In this document: positions 32,087 through 41,405 of the stretch, piece after piece
Position numbering within the stretch: position 1 is the stretch's first letter
Layout: each line of letters begins with the position of its first letter
Made by a program: the position numbers and the translations under genes
The notes under the pieces: model-generated
What the model was told of the DNA's origin: nothing
Databases searched by the model: none
The model's input: the letters and a program-made list of their open reading frames with translations, nothing else
Assembly: GCF_005885675.1 (NCBI RefSeq)
Contig: NZ_VANR01000001.1
Coordinates: 651,551-715,550, forward strand
Length of the DNA: 64,000 nt
Direction: 5' to 3'
Source: Polaribacter aestuariivivens
GTDB lineage: Bacteria; Bacteroidota; Bacteroidia; Flavobacteriales; Flavobacteriaceae

Positions 32087-33262
32087 TTAAAATTGATAAC
32101 CTGTCCAACCAAAAACAGAAGTATCTGCACCTCCAGAAGTAGCTGCGGTTAAATTGATTTTTGCATTACCAGTAGTTGTATTTTTTACATCTGTAATATC
32201 TAAACCATTAGCAGTATTTGCTGTACCAGTAATATCGGTGTTATCATTTGCACTTCCTTTTCCATCTTGTAAATCTACTACATCAGAATATGTTGCATTT
32301 GCACCTAAAGCTATGTAAGCGTTAGTTATTATAGCAGTTGCACCTCTTCTAACTTTAATCGCATCAGACATATCTACACCTGCTGCATTATTTATTATGG
32401 TAATTTTGTTTATCGTAAAATTAGATTGATTGATATCTGTTGGTGTATTACCATCTAAATTACCATCTGCTTCAATTCCTCTTGGATCTGAAGTAACAGC
32501 TGTGTAACCATTTTCTCTTACACCATATAAATTTGTACAAGTTCCTGTATAACCCTGTGTAAAATCGAACATATCATCTTTTGCATTTACCACTAAAATA
32601 TTTGTAGCATTTACAGTTCCTCCAAAAAATTCGATTGCATCATCATCACCATTTAAAATAGCAATATTTGAAATGGTTGTTCCAGAACCAACTCCATTTA
32701 AAGTTAAACCATTGTGTTCTGCCTCGTCATCAATTCTTGCTCCAGAATATTCAATTTTTACATAATTTAAGATTCCTGAATTATCATCTGAAATATTTCC
32801 TCCGTATAAAATACCCGTGTTTACTTCAGATGCAGAATTACTATCAGATCCATTTTGTCTACTTAAAGGTGCTTTTCCGTTCAAAATAATTCCTCCCCAA
32901 TCACCAGCCTGAGGGTTTGTAGCATTTGAAGTAAATACAATTGGTGCATTTTCTGTTCCGTTTGCAATAAGCTTACCTCCTTTTTCTACTAAAATATATA
33001 CATCAGTTCCTCCTGCTAAAGCGTTTATTCTAGTTCCTGCATCTATAGTTAATGTTGCTCCATCTTTTACTAAAAGTGCCCCTGTTAAATTGTGTGCAAT
33101 ACCAGATGTTAATCTTAAGTCTGAAGTTAGGTTTCCTGCTAAGTTTTGCGAAGTCACTTCTCCTCCAATAGCTCCTCCTCCAATTTCGTCATCGTTATCT
33201 AAAGAACAGTTAGAGAACAAAATTGTTGTTGCTGCTAACATTAATACAAATAATTTTTTCAT
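32087..33262 (-). CDS. Parallel beta-helix surface lipoprotein
   Basis: 391 residues: a lipoprotein signal (MKKLFVLMLAATTILFSNC), a short Asp-rich linker and a long right-handed beta-helix with repeating strands such as GALLVKDGATLTIDAGTRIN, GGKLIANGTENAPIVFTSN and ISNIAILNGDDDAIEFFGGTV. Proteins of this type are often encoded directly downstream of a TonB-dependent receptor, as here (114-base gap), which suggests a surface partner of that receptor. The nearby phosphate transporter and phosphate-porin remnant make a role in phosphate scavenging possible, but that is inference. Confidence 0.75.
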   Translation of the reverse strand: MKKLFVLMLAATTILFSNCSLDNDDEIGGGAIGGEVTSQNLAGNLTSDLRLTSGIAHNLTGALLVKDGATLTIDAGTRINALAGGTDVYILVEKGGKLIANGTENAPIVFTSNATNPQAGDWGGIILNGKAPLSRQNGSDSNSASEVNTGILYGGNISDDNSGILNYVKIEYSGARIDDEAEHNGLTLNGVGSGTTISNIAILNGDDDAIEFFGGTVNATNILVVNAKDDMFDFTQGYTGTCTNLYGVRENGYTAVTSDPRGIEADGNLDGNTPTDINQSNFTINKITIINNAAGVDMSDAIKVRRGATAIITNAYIALGANATYSDVVDLQDGKGSANDNTDITGTANTANGLDITDVKNTTTGNAKINLTAATSGGADTSVFGWTGYQF

Positions 33263-33376
33263 TTTTTAATTGTTTAGTTTTTATGTTTGTTTTATTTATT
33301 GTTACAAATTTGCAACTGTAATGTTTCTTTATCTTTTTTTTAATCTTAAAGAAATGTTACCTTATTACTTGTTTAT

Positions 33377-36091
33377 TTAAAATTCGTAAGAAACTCCTAA
33401 ACTTAGGTTAACACCTTTTTTATAGTTACTTAACACTACATTATTTCCTGCAGCACTATCTCTACTTAACTGAAAAGAAGGATTTAATAAATTGGTTGCT
33501 TTTAAACTGAAATTATATTTATTGTTAATTTTGTAAGAAGAAACCAAATCTAAGGTTGGTATTCCTTTTTCGATGATGTTTTCGAAACCTCTGGTTCCAA
33601 TAGAATATACTCTGTCGCTAAAATAGTTTAATACAATAGTTGACGTTAATTCGCTTTTTTCGTATTTTTTATTAAAAGATACATCTGCATTCATTAAAAA
33701 AGGTGTTGCCCCCTCTAATTCTGATGATGACTGTTGAAACTGAGCAATTGAACCACTATCTAAGTTTACTTTAGAATATAAATAAGAAGCATTTAAACCA
33801 GCATCTAAAGAAAATTCATTTGCTGCTGTATCATCATTTTTTAAAATATTTTTTCTTGCTTCAAATTCGATTCCAAAAATAGACGCATCATCTCCAACGT
33901 TTAAATAAGTTAAGGTGTTTCCTGCACTAGAAATTTCACTTCTAGAAATAGGGTTTAAAATGTATTTATAAAAACCTGTTACGGAAATTAATTCACTAGA
34001 AGAAAAATAACGTTCAAATTTTAAATCCACATTATAATTATCTGAAGGTCTTAAATCTGGATTTCCTTGACTTGCAAAATTGATGTCTTGATATTTGAAA
34101 GGAGCTGTTTCTTTAAACTGAGGATATGTATACGTTTGGCTTGCTGCAAAACGCAAAATATTATCATCATTAATACTATACTTTATATTTAAACTTGGTA
34201 AAAGATAAGATTTACTAATAAATGAAGGACCATCTACAATACTCTTTCCAATATTAGTTGCGTAAGTAACTCTTTGTTCTGCTTTCTCAAATTTTAAACC
34301 TCCAGAAACAAACAAATTGTCATTAAATTGATATACCAAATTTGTAAAAGCGCCACTAACCAATCTTTTTCCTCTGTAAGTGAATGGTACAATTTCATTT
34401 GGATTTGCTGCTTTAACATTTAAAGATGTTAATGAGAAAATATTAGTATCTATAGAGTTCTGATTAAAAATGGCATCTGGATCGTTTATAGAAATTAATG
34501 GTCCATTTCCAGTAAATCTATGATTAAAAATAGTTGCAGAAAATAAACGTTCTGTATATCTATAATCTACACCAAAATCTATGGTACTCTTATCTTCTTC
34601 GTTTTCCTTTAATTTGTAAGATATTATTGCTTTGGCTGCATAGTCATTTTCTTGAAGTTTAGAAAAATAACGTTCGTTTGTACCGTCGGAATTTGTGTTA
34701 GGTCTTGTTTCTCCGTTTCTAATTAAATACTCATTAGACCTTCTATCTGGTTCATTACCTCTAATAAAATTTAAAGCACCTTTTGCCTCAAAATCTAAAC
34801 GTTCAGTAAGTTTATAATTTCCAATAAATTGATTTACATACAACTCGTTATTATTGGTTTGCTGTCTTCTTTGAAAAGACAAATCGCCTTCTTGTTGCGG
34901 ATCATCTTTACCCAAATAATCTCCAATAGATTGTTTATTATTATGGATAAATAAATGATTGTAAGCTAAACTAAATACATCTGATTTGTACTTTATGTTA
35001 CCCATAAGTAATTGAGATACATTATAATTATATTTAGAAAATTCTTGATCTCTAAAAACTAAACCTCCATTTGTATTTTGTTTAATGTTTCCTTCTTCAT
35101 AATTATATTTGGCATCTGAACCACCAACAAAGAAAAAACTAAAAGTATTTTCTCCAACATCATATTTTTTACCATATTTGAATGAAAAACTATTATTTAA
35201 TTGAAAATTTTGACCATTAGGATTGAAGGAATTTTGAAAATTATAAACTGAAAAATCTGTAATTGAATGATTCAGTTTTTGTGTACCAACTTTATTGGTT
35301 CCATCTATTGTTAAAAACTCTTTAAAAGCTGTTTGTGAGTTTACTCCTAAACCAAAACTTATACTTGCTTCTTGTTTTTTAATTAATTCTTTAGATTCAA
35401 TATCAATATTTGCACCACCAACATCTCCTGAAATATCAGCAGTAAAAACTTTATTTATACCCACATTTTTAATAATGTTGGTATCAAAAAAATCTAAAGA
35501 TATATTTTTATATTCTGGATCTTCAGAAGGTAACGGTAAACCATTTAATGTTGTAGAATTATAACGATCTCCTAAACCTCTTACCACAACATTTTTAGAT
35601 CCTTTAGAAACACCAGCTGTTTTTGTAACTGCACCTTCTGCATCAGAAACTCCTTTTACAGATAATTCTTGCGCACCAATAGTTGTTTTAATAGAAACTG
35701 CTTTCTTTTGCTCTAGAATTAATGCACTAATTTTTTCTTTACTAGTGGAAGATCTTACAATAATTTCATCCAAACCAACTCCTTCTTCAGCGGTCATTAA
35801 TTGATTTATTGTAACGGTTTCACCAGCTTTAATTGTAAATGTTTTTTCTACAGTTTTATATCCTAAAAAGCTGAACGATATAATATGTGTTCCTGCTTCT
35901 ACTTTAAAAGTATAAAGCCCATCAAAATCTGTAGTTGCTCCAATTGTGGTTCCTTTAATAAATACATTTGCAAATGGCAAAGGATCGTTATTAGATTCTT
36001 TATCGGTTAATAAACCTTTTACAGTTCCTTTGTTTTGTGCAATTAAAACCTGACTTAAAGCTATAAAAGCAACGCATAAAAATTTCTTCAT
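33377..36091 (-). CDS. TonB-dependent receptor paired with beta-helix lipoprotein
   Basis: 904 residues. A signal peptide (MKKFLCVAFIALSQVLIAQ) precedes a carboxypeptidase-regulatory-like domain (about 22-100), a plug (about 110-235, with NVVVRGLGDRYNSTTLNGLP and SGDVGGANIDIESKE) and a large barrel ending SLGVSYEF. The plug motif and arrangement fit receptors for large or complexed ligands. Its partner, the beta-helix lipoprotein, follows on the same strand. It is transcribed away from the Pit transporter, across an 817-base gap that holds a porin pseudogene. Confidence 0.9.
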   Translation of the reverse strand: MKKFLCVAFIALSQVLIAQNKGTVKGLLTDKESNNDPLPFANVFIKGTTIGATTDFDGLYTFKVEAGTHIISFSFLGYKTVEKTFTIKAGETVTINQLMTAEEGVGLDEIIVRSSTSKEKISALILEQKKAVSIKTTIGAQELSVKGVSDAEGAVTKTAGVSKGSKNVVVRGLGDRYNSTTLNGLPLPSEDPEYKNISLDFFDTNIIKNVGINKVFTADISGDVGGANIDIESKELIKKQEASISFGLGVNSQTAFKEFLTIDGTNKVGTQKLNHSITDFSVYNFQNSFNPNGQNFQLNNSFSFKYGKKYDVGENTFSFFFVGGSDAKYNYEEGNIKQNTNGGLVFRDQEFSKYNYNVSQLLMGNIKYKSDVFSLAYNHLFIHNNKQSIGDYLGKDDPQQEGDLSFQRRQQTNNNELYVNQFIGNYKLTERLDFEAKGALNFIRGNEPDRRSNEYLIRNGETRPNTNSDGTNERYFSKLQENDYAAKAIISYKLKENEEDKSTIDFGVDYRYTERLFSATIFNHRFTGNGPLISINDPDAIFNQNSIDTNIFSLTSLNVKAANPNEIVPFTYRGKRLVSGAFTNLVYQFNDNLFVSGGLKFEKAEQRVTYATNIGKSIVDGPSFISKSYLLPSLNIKYSINDDNILRFAASQTYTYPQFKETAPFKYQDINFASQGNPDLRPSDNYNVDLKFERYFSSSELISVTGFYKYILNPISRSEISSAGNTLTYLNVGDDASIFGIEFEARKNILKNDDTAANEFSLDAGLNASYLYSKVNLDSGSIAQFQQSSSELEGATPFLMNADVSFNKKYEKSELTSTIVLNYFSDRVYSIGTRGFENIIEKGIPTLDLVSSYKINNKYNFSLKATNLLNPSFQLSRDSAAGNNVVLSNYKKGVNLSLGVSYEF

Positions 36092-36249
36092 TATTTGTGA
36101 ATTTTACTTATGCAAAAGTCTAGTTGTTTTGTAAACTATATGTTAGCTGTAAATTATGCTTGGGTTAGTATAGTATTAACTGAATGTTAATTTTAATTAA
36201 TTTATTAACCGTTTGTTAATTTTAAACAAACATTAAAGTGAACAAGTAA

Positions 36250-36839
36250 AAATTATTTTTTCATTTTTTTAAACGATAATTACAATTAGTCAAGGCTTTT
36301 TTTTTTAAATGGAATAATGCTGGATATTTTGTTTTGTGGTTTGAACAAATAAAATTAACTGGTAAAAGAGAGCTTGTTATATCTTCAACAAACACAACAC
36401 AAGTAAATTGCTCATTATTGAATAGTAGATTTAATATAGACAGAGATTAATGCTATAAGAAATAGAAGTAACAAAAGTACTTACATTTTAAATAATACTG
36501 GTTTTTATTCAACAAATATATCTACGCTTTTTATAGATGCAATGTACAAACACAAAGGGTTTTCATTTATGGGAGAATATGCAAACAGAAACGCACACGA
36601 TGCCATTACAAAAAATTCTGACGAAACTTTAATAGGTGATATTGTACAAGTAGAAAATGATTTAAATTTACAAACTAGATTTTTTTTAAAAACCATAGAA
36701 CCTTCCCTATAATATACAAATGTTACATTTAGTAAAAAATATTATTATAAAAGGTGATGAAAATTAATATATTTTAGGAATATCTAAATATATTGCAGGT
36801 CATAAATTAAAAGTAGGCGTATATTTTTTACGCAATTAA
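36250..36839 (+). pseudogene. Decayed phosphate-selective porin (OprP/OprO-like)
   Basis: Broken plus-strand reading frames retain porin blocks in the right order. 36310-36450: a Trp-rich start, then IKLTGKRELVISS and LLNSRFNIDRD followed by a stop. 36442-36714: TEINAIRNRSNKSTYI, STLFIDAMYKHKGFSFMGEY and ANRNAHDA, ending SL-stop. 36771-36839: ILGISKYIAGHKLKVGVYFL. These match, from memory, the order WFGQTKLPGNRERVISS ... LNSRFNIDRD ... DAMYKYKGFSFMGEYANR ... SKYIVGHKLKV of flavobacterial phosphate porins. Frameshifts, internal stops and deletions leave no intact frame. The edges are approximate. It lies directly upstream of the Pit gene, in the position a functional porin often occupies. Confidence 0.8.
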
Positions 36840-36877
36840 CATAACATAAACATAACATTTACAAATTTTTGTGTTTG

Positions 36878-36885
36878 TAAATTTG
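36878..36885 (+). promoter_or_regulatory. Candidate -7 element for the Pit transporter
   Basis: TAAATTTG fits TAnnTTTG, 23 bases before the ATG at 36909. The expected -33 position has no TTTG, which may mean an activator is used. Confidence 0.4.
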
Positions 36886-36908
36886 CAGAACTAAATTTTA
36901 AGGAAAAA

Positions 36909-39161
36909 ATGGGAGATCCATATATTTTAATGCTTGTTGCTTTAGCAGTTTTAGCTATTGTAGACCTTGTTGTAGGAGTTAGTAATGATGCTGTTAATTT
37001 TTTAAATTCAGCAATTGGTTCAAAAGCTATTTCAGTAAAAAACATTATGATAATTGCCAGTTTAGGAGTATTCTTTGGAGCAATTACCTCTAATGGAATG
37101 ATGGAAGTTGCTAGAAAAGGTATTTTTAACCCAAGCATGTTCATGTTTCAAGATATCATGTTCATTTTTATGGCAGTTATGATTACTGATATTCTTTTGT
37201 TAGATATTTTCAACTCTCTTGGAATGCCAACATCAACCACAGTTTCAATTGTATTTGAATTGTTAGGAGCTGCAGTTTGTATTTCGCTTTTAAAAATATC
37301 AGCAAACGATGGACAATCTGTTTCAGATATTTTAAATTATATCAATTATAAAAAAGCATTAGAAATTATAAACGGAATACTACTCTCTGTAGTAGTAGCA
37401 TTTTCTGTTGGAGCATTAGTACAATTTGTTTCTAGGTTAATTTATTCTTTTAATTTCGAAAAAAGAGCAACCTACATAAACGCCCTTTTTGGAGGTTTTG
37501 CAATTACTGCAATTACTTATTTTATTATTATAAAAGGAATGAAAGGAACTCCTTTTTACAACGATGTAAAGTTTTTAATTGAAGGAAATACCTATACTAT
37601 TATTGGAGGAAGTTTTGTGGTTTGGTCTATAATTTCTCAACTATTAATTCAAGTTTTTAAAATAAATATCTTGAAATTAATTATTGGAGTTGGAACCTTT
37701 TCTTTAGCAATGGCTTTCTCTGGAAACGATTTGGTAAACTTTGTTGGTGTACCAATTGCGGCTTGGAACTCTTATCAAGCTTGGGAAGTTTCTGGCGTTG
37801 CTGCAGATAGTTTTTCTATGGAAATTTTAGCTGAGAAGGTACCTTCTAACGTTTGGTTATTATTGGTAGCTGGTGCTATTATGGTAATTACTTTATGGAC
37901 TTCTAGCAAAGCTCAAAACGTAATTAAAACTGGTATTGATTTATCTAGACAAGGAGAAGGGCATGAGAAATTTCAACCAAATCCATTATCTAGAATTGTT
38001 GTAAGAGCTGCTATGGCAATTAACACTGGTATTAGTTATATAGTACCAAAATCTACGATAGCTTTTGTGGACTCTAAATTTCAAAAACCAGTAATTTCTC
38101 TTACAAAAGATAAAACTTACGAATTACCTGCTTTTGATTTGGTAAGAGCTTCAGTAAATTTAATTGTAGCAGGAATTTTAATTTCTATTGCTACATCTAT
38201 GAAATTACCATTATCTACAACCTATGTTACATTTATGGTTGCCATGGGTACATCTTTAGCAGACAGAGCTTGGGGGCGTGAAAGTGCAGTATATAGAGTT
38301 GCAGGTGTTTTAAATGTAATTGGTGGTTGGTTTTTAACAGCTTTAACAGCATTTTTATCAGCAGCATTAGTTGCCTATTTAATTAGTTTTGATATGGTTA
38401 TGATTCCTATTTTATTAGCAGTTGTTGCTTTTTTAATTGGACGAAACACATTAATTCATAGAAATAAATCTAAAGAAGTTAAAAAACAAGAATATATAGA
38501 AAGAGCTGAATTAATTACTATAAATGGAGTAATTGAAGAAAGTGCTGATCACATATCTGAAGTTGCTACTCGAGTAAATAAACTATATACAAATGTTGTA
38601 AACGATTTAGCAAATCACGATTTAAATAAATTACGTAAAACCGACAAACATGTTGGTAAACTTAATGATGAAATTGACGGTTTAAAAGATGGCGTTTTCT
38701 ACTTTATAAAGTCTTTAGATGACACCTCTGTACAAGCAAGTAGGTTTTATATTATGGTTTTAGGTTATTTACAAGATGCTGCACAATCTATTAGTTATAT
38801 TTCTAGAGCGAGCTACAAGCACGTAAATAACAATCATAAAAACTTAAAGAAAGGGCAATTAAAAGATTTAAAAGAAATTGATGTAGAATTAACTTCTTTA
38901 CTACAAAAGGTAAACGATGTTTTCCAAAAAAGAAGTTTTGACGATTTAACATCTATCTTAATTGAAAAGCAAGAGTTATTTAAAAATGTTTCTTTGTCAA
39001 TTGAAAAGCAAGTAGAAAGAATTAGAACTGATGAAACAAGTCCTAAAAACACTACTTTATACTTTAGTGTTTTATTAGAAACGAAAGATTTAATTAATGC
39101 TTTAATGAATCTTTTAAATACTTATGAAGAGTTTTATTTAAGTACTAAAGCAAATAAATAA
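36909..39161 (+). CDS. Inorganic phosphate transporter (Pit) fused to PhoU-like domain
   Basis: 750 residues. The N-terminal 520 residues form a Pit/PHO4 permease with about 11 hydrophobic segments and the two inverted signatures VVGVSNDAVNFLNSAIGSKA (about 22-41) and MAFSGNDLVNFVGVPIAAW. It would import phosphate with cations. The C-terminal about 230 residues (from ELITINGVIEES) are soluble and helical, with PhoU/DUF47-like heptads, suggesting built-in regulation. In most bacteria these parts are separate genes. Upstream is a phosphate-porin remnant, supporting phosphate as substrate. The stop is followed by a bidirectional terminator. Confidence 0.92.
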   Translation: MGDPYILMLVALAVLAIVDLVVGVSNDAVNFLNSAIGSKAISVKNIMIIASLGVFFGAITSNGMMEVARKGIFNPSMFMFQDIMFIFMAVMITDILLLDIFNSLGMPTSTTVSIVFELLGAAVCISLLKISANDGQSVSDILNYINYKKALEIINGILLSVVVAFSVGALVQFVSRLIYSFNFEKRATYINALFGGFAITAITYFIIIKGMKGTPFYNDVKFLIEGNTYTIIGGSFVVWSIISQLLIQVFKINILKLIIGVGTFSLAMAFSGNDLVNFVGVPIAAWNSYQAWEVSGVAADSFSMEILAEKVPSNVWLLLVAGAIMVITLWTSSKAQNVIKTGIDLSRQGEGHEKFQPNPLSRIVVRAAMAINTGISYIVPKSTIAFVDSKFQKPVISLTKDKTYELPAFDLVRASVNLIVAGILISIATSMKLPLSTTYVTFMVAMGTSLADRAWGRESAVYRVAGVLNVIGGWFLTALTAFLSAALVAYLISFDMVMIPILLAVVAFLIGRNTLIHRNKSKEVKKQEYIERAELITINGVIEESADHISEVATRVNKLYTNVVNDLANHDLNKLRKTDKHVGKLNDEIDGLKDGVFYFIKSLDDTSVQASRFYIMVLGYLQDAAQSISYISRASYKHVNNNHKNLKKGQLKDLKEIDVELTSLLQKVNDVFQKRSFDDLTSILIEKQELFKNVSLSIEKQVERIRTDETSPKNTTLYFSVLLETKDLINALMNLLNTYEEFYLSTKANK

Positions 39162-39188
39162 CCTACAAAAGGCTTTATTTTAAAACAA

Positions 39189-39224
39189 AATTTAGGTTTT
39201 TGGTTAAAACCAAAAACCTAAATT
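39189..39224. terminator. Bidirectional terminator overlapping the patatin gene end
   Basis: A 17-bp stem, AATTTAGGTTTTTGGTT with its complement, around two bases. It contains the stop codon of the minus-strand patatin gene (39204) and follows the Pit gene. Confidence 0.8.
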
Positions 39225-41405
39225 AAAAAGCCATGTACTTTTATTAATATCTGGCGTCCAAGCATATTTTAATTCTATTGGACCAATAAAAGAATTATAA
39301 CTATAACCTACAGCATAACCAGATTTAATATTTTTAAATAAATCGATATTTTTAAACACATTATCGTCTAAACGTGCATAATTAGCAATTACAGAAAAGT
39401 AATGTTTTGGTAAAAATTGATAACGCACATTAAATTCTGATTTCACAAAAGAATCATCACCTAAAGCTGCAAATTCATAACCATATAAAGAAACAAAATT
39501 GTTGATGTAATTTTGGTTATTTCCACCCAAGTAAAAATCAAAAACACCAGATTCTACTTGATCTAAAGAAAAACCAGCTTCTCCAGTATATTGGAAGGTA
39601 AATTTGTTCCAAAAAGAGGTTGCAAAACCTATTTTACCTTTTGCTTGGGCATATCTTTCGAAATTATCAGAAAAATCACTAGAAAATAAATACCACTTAA
39701 AGCCTAAATCTGCAAAAACACCTTTGGTTGGAAAGTATTTTTTATTGTAAGTATCTAATTTTAAATAGCCAGAAGTATTAAAATAAAAACTATCGTCAGA
39801 AATATTGCTGTTATTTATTGGTATTATATTTTCTGTTTTAGCCTCAATTCTTTTTACTTCTGCTCCAATACCAATTGCAAATCTTCTACCAAAAGTAGTT
39901 TGTAAAAAAACTTCGTTTGTAAAATCTGAGTATCTTAAATTAACACTGCTAATGTTTGGTGAAGATGGGTTATCATAAGGTACTTGAGAGCGAAAATGAT
40001 TATATCTAGAACGAAAACCAAAACTGGTATAGAATCCATTATCTACAAAATAAGTAAAATTATACCTTAAATTGTCTCCCAGAATTAAATCTAGAGCAAG
40101 CATGTCATTTTTTGTTAAAACACCTTTGTGATTGTAGTTTGCTAAAATGCTAGATTTGTATAAATAATCATAGTGAAGTCCTATTCTTAAATTTGCATTT
40201 AAGTCACTTTCTTGTATTGAAAACGTTAATCTATTTCCGGTTTTTGTTGGCTCTACATAATATAAAATTCTTTCAAAGTTATTTGTTGATGATAAGTTTG
40301 CAATTTTTTCGACAATAACTTTATGAGAAATACTATCACCTTCTAAAATATTTAATTTTCCTAAAATAAAAGCTCTTGTATATTTTTCATTGCCAAATAA
40401 TTTAATATCTGTTACTTTAAATTTTTTGCTTAAATCTTTTAAGTTTAGTTTTTTAGATTCTTCTTTTCTTTTTACTTTTTGTAATGCTGCTATTTTTTTA
40501 AAAGCTTCTGCATGTTCTGAAGCTACATCTTGTCCTTTTTGTAAAATTTCTTTACCAGATTCAAAATCTATTACTGTATAGTTTAATACATCTGGATGCA
40601 TATAAATATCTACCAATTTTTTATCTTCTTCTAACTTACCATACATTTGGTAGCTAACAATTTGGTTTATAATATTTATTGCTGATCTTATTTTTCCTTT
40701 CTTATTTAACTTTCCTTGAACATCTACACCAATAATAAAATCCATTCCTTTGGCTTTCATTAATTTTACTGGAAAGTTATTGGCTACACCTCCATCAATT
40801 AATAATTTACCATCAATTTCTACAGGTGATAATAAGGTTGGAAAAGAACCACTTGCTCTTAAAGATAATGGTAAAGAGCCTTTTTGTAACACTACTGCTT
40901 CACCAGTTTCTATATCTGTTCCAATACAAAAAAACGGAATTTTAAAATTCGAAAAATTGGTAGTTCCATGAGATGGTGAAAGTACAGATGATAATAAGTT
41001 TAGTACATTTTGACCTTTAGATATTGCTGATGGCAGTCCTATTTTACCTTTGTAAACAGGCAATGTAATAAAATGTTTTTCTCCATATTCTTTTTCAAAA
41101 AAACTTTCAGATTCTCGTGAATTTATATCTTGAATTAGCGTGGAAAAATCCGTTTCTACAATTATTTCTTCAATTTGGTCTGCACTATAACCTATTGCGT
41201 ACAAACCACCAACTATTGCGCCCATGCTTGTACCCCCAATATAATCTATTTGTAAACCCGCTTTTTCAATTTCTTTTAAAACTCCAATATGAGCAAACCC
41301 TTTTGCACCTCCACCACTTAAAACCAAACCAACTTTTGGTTGTTTTTGTTGAGAAAATAAGAGCAATGGAATACAAATTAAAATAGGAAGGAATATTTTT
41401 TTCAT
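39204..41405 (-). CDS. Patatin-like phospholipase with BamA-type barrel
   Basis: 733 residues. A signal peptide (MKKIFLPILICIPLLLFS) is followed by a patatin lipase domain (about 25-215) with the oxyanion block LSGGGAKGFAHIGVL, the nucleophile Ser in GGTSMGAIVGG and the catalytic Asp in LIDGGVANNFPV. A POTRA-like region (about 325-400) and a C-terminal Omp85/BamA-like barrel (about 410-733, ending NLGFWF) follow. This is the PlpD-like type Vd architecture, in which the enzyme is displayed or secreted through its own barrel. Its start overlaps the uvrC stop by four bases. Confidence 0.92.
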   Translation of the reverse strand: MKKIFLPILICIPLLLFSQQKQPKVGLVLSGGGAKGFAHIGVLKEIEKAGLQIDYIGGTSMGAIVGGLYAIGYSADQIEEIIVETDFSTLIQDINSRESESFFEKEYGEKHFITLPVYKGKIGLPSAISKGQNVLNLLSSVLSPSHGTTNFSNFKIPFFCIGTDIETGEAVVLQKGSLPLSLRASGSFPTLLSPVEIDGKLLIDGGVANNFPVKLMKAKGMDFIIGVDVQGKLNKKGKIRSAINIINQIVSYQMYGKLEEDKKLVDIYMHPDVLNYTVIDFESGKEILQKGQDVASEHAEAFKKIAALQKVKRKEESKKLNLKDLSKKFKVTDIKLFGNEKYTRAFILGKLNILEGDSISHKVIVEKIANLSSTNNFERILYYVEPTKTGNRLTFSIQESDLNANLRIGLHYDYLYKSSILANYNHKGVLTKNDMLALDLILGDNLRYNFTYFVDNGFYTSFGFRSRYNHFRSQVPYDNPSSPNISSVNLRYSDFTNEVFLQTTFGRRFAIGIGAEVKRIEAKTENIIPINNSNISDDSFYFNTSGYLKLDTYNKKYFPTKGVFADLGFKWYLFSSDFSDNFERYAQAKGKIGFATSFWNKFTFQYTGEAGFSLDQVESGVFDFYLGGNNQNYINNFVSLYGYEFAALGDDSFVKSEFNVRYQFLPKHYFSVIANYARLDDNVFKNIDLFKNIKSGYAVGYSYNSFIGPIELKYAWTPDINKSTWLFNLGFWF

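Noticed and set aside
36505..36696. Minus-strand 63-codon frame in the gap before the Pit gene
   Set aside because: The plus strand of the same bases encodes porin-like fragments; the minus frame has no features.
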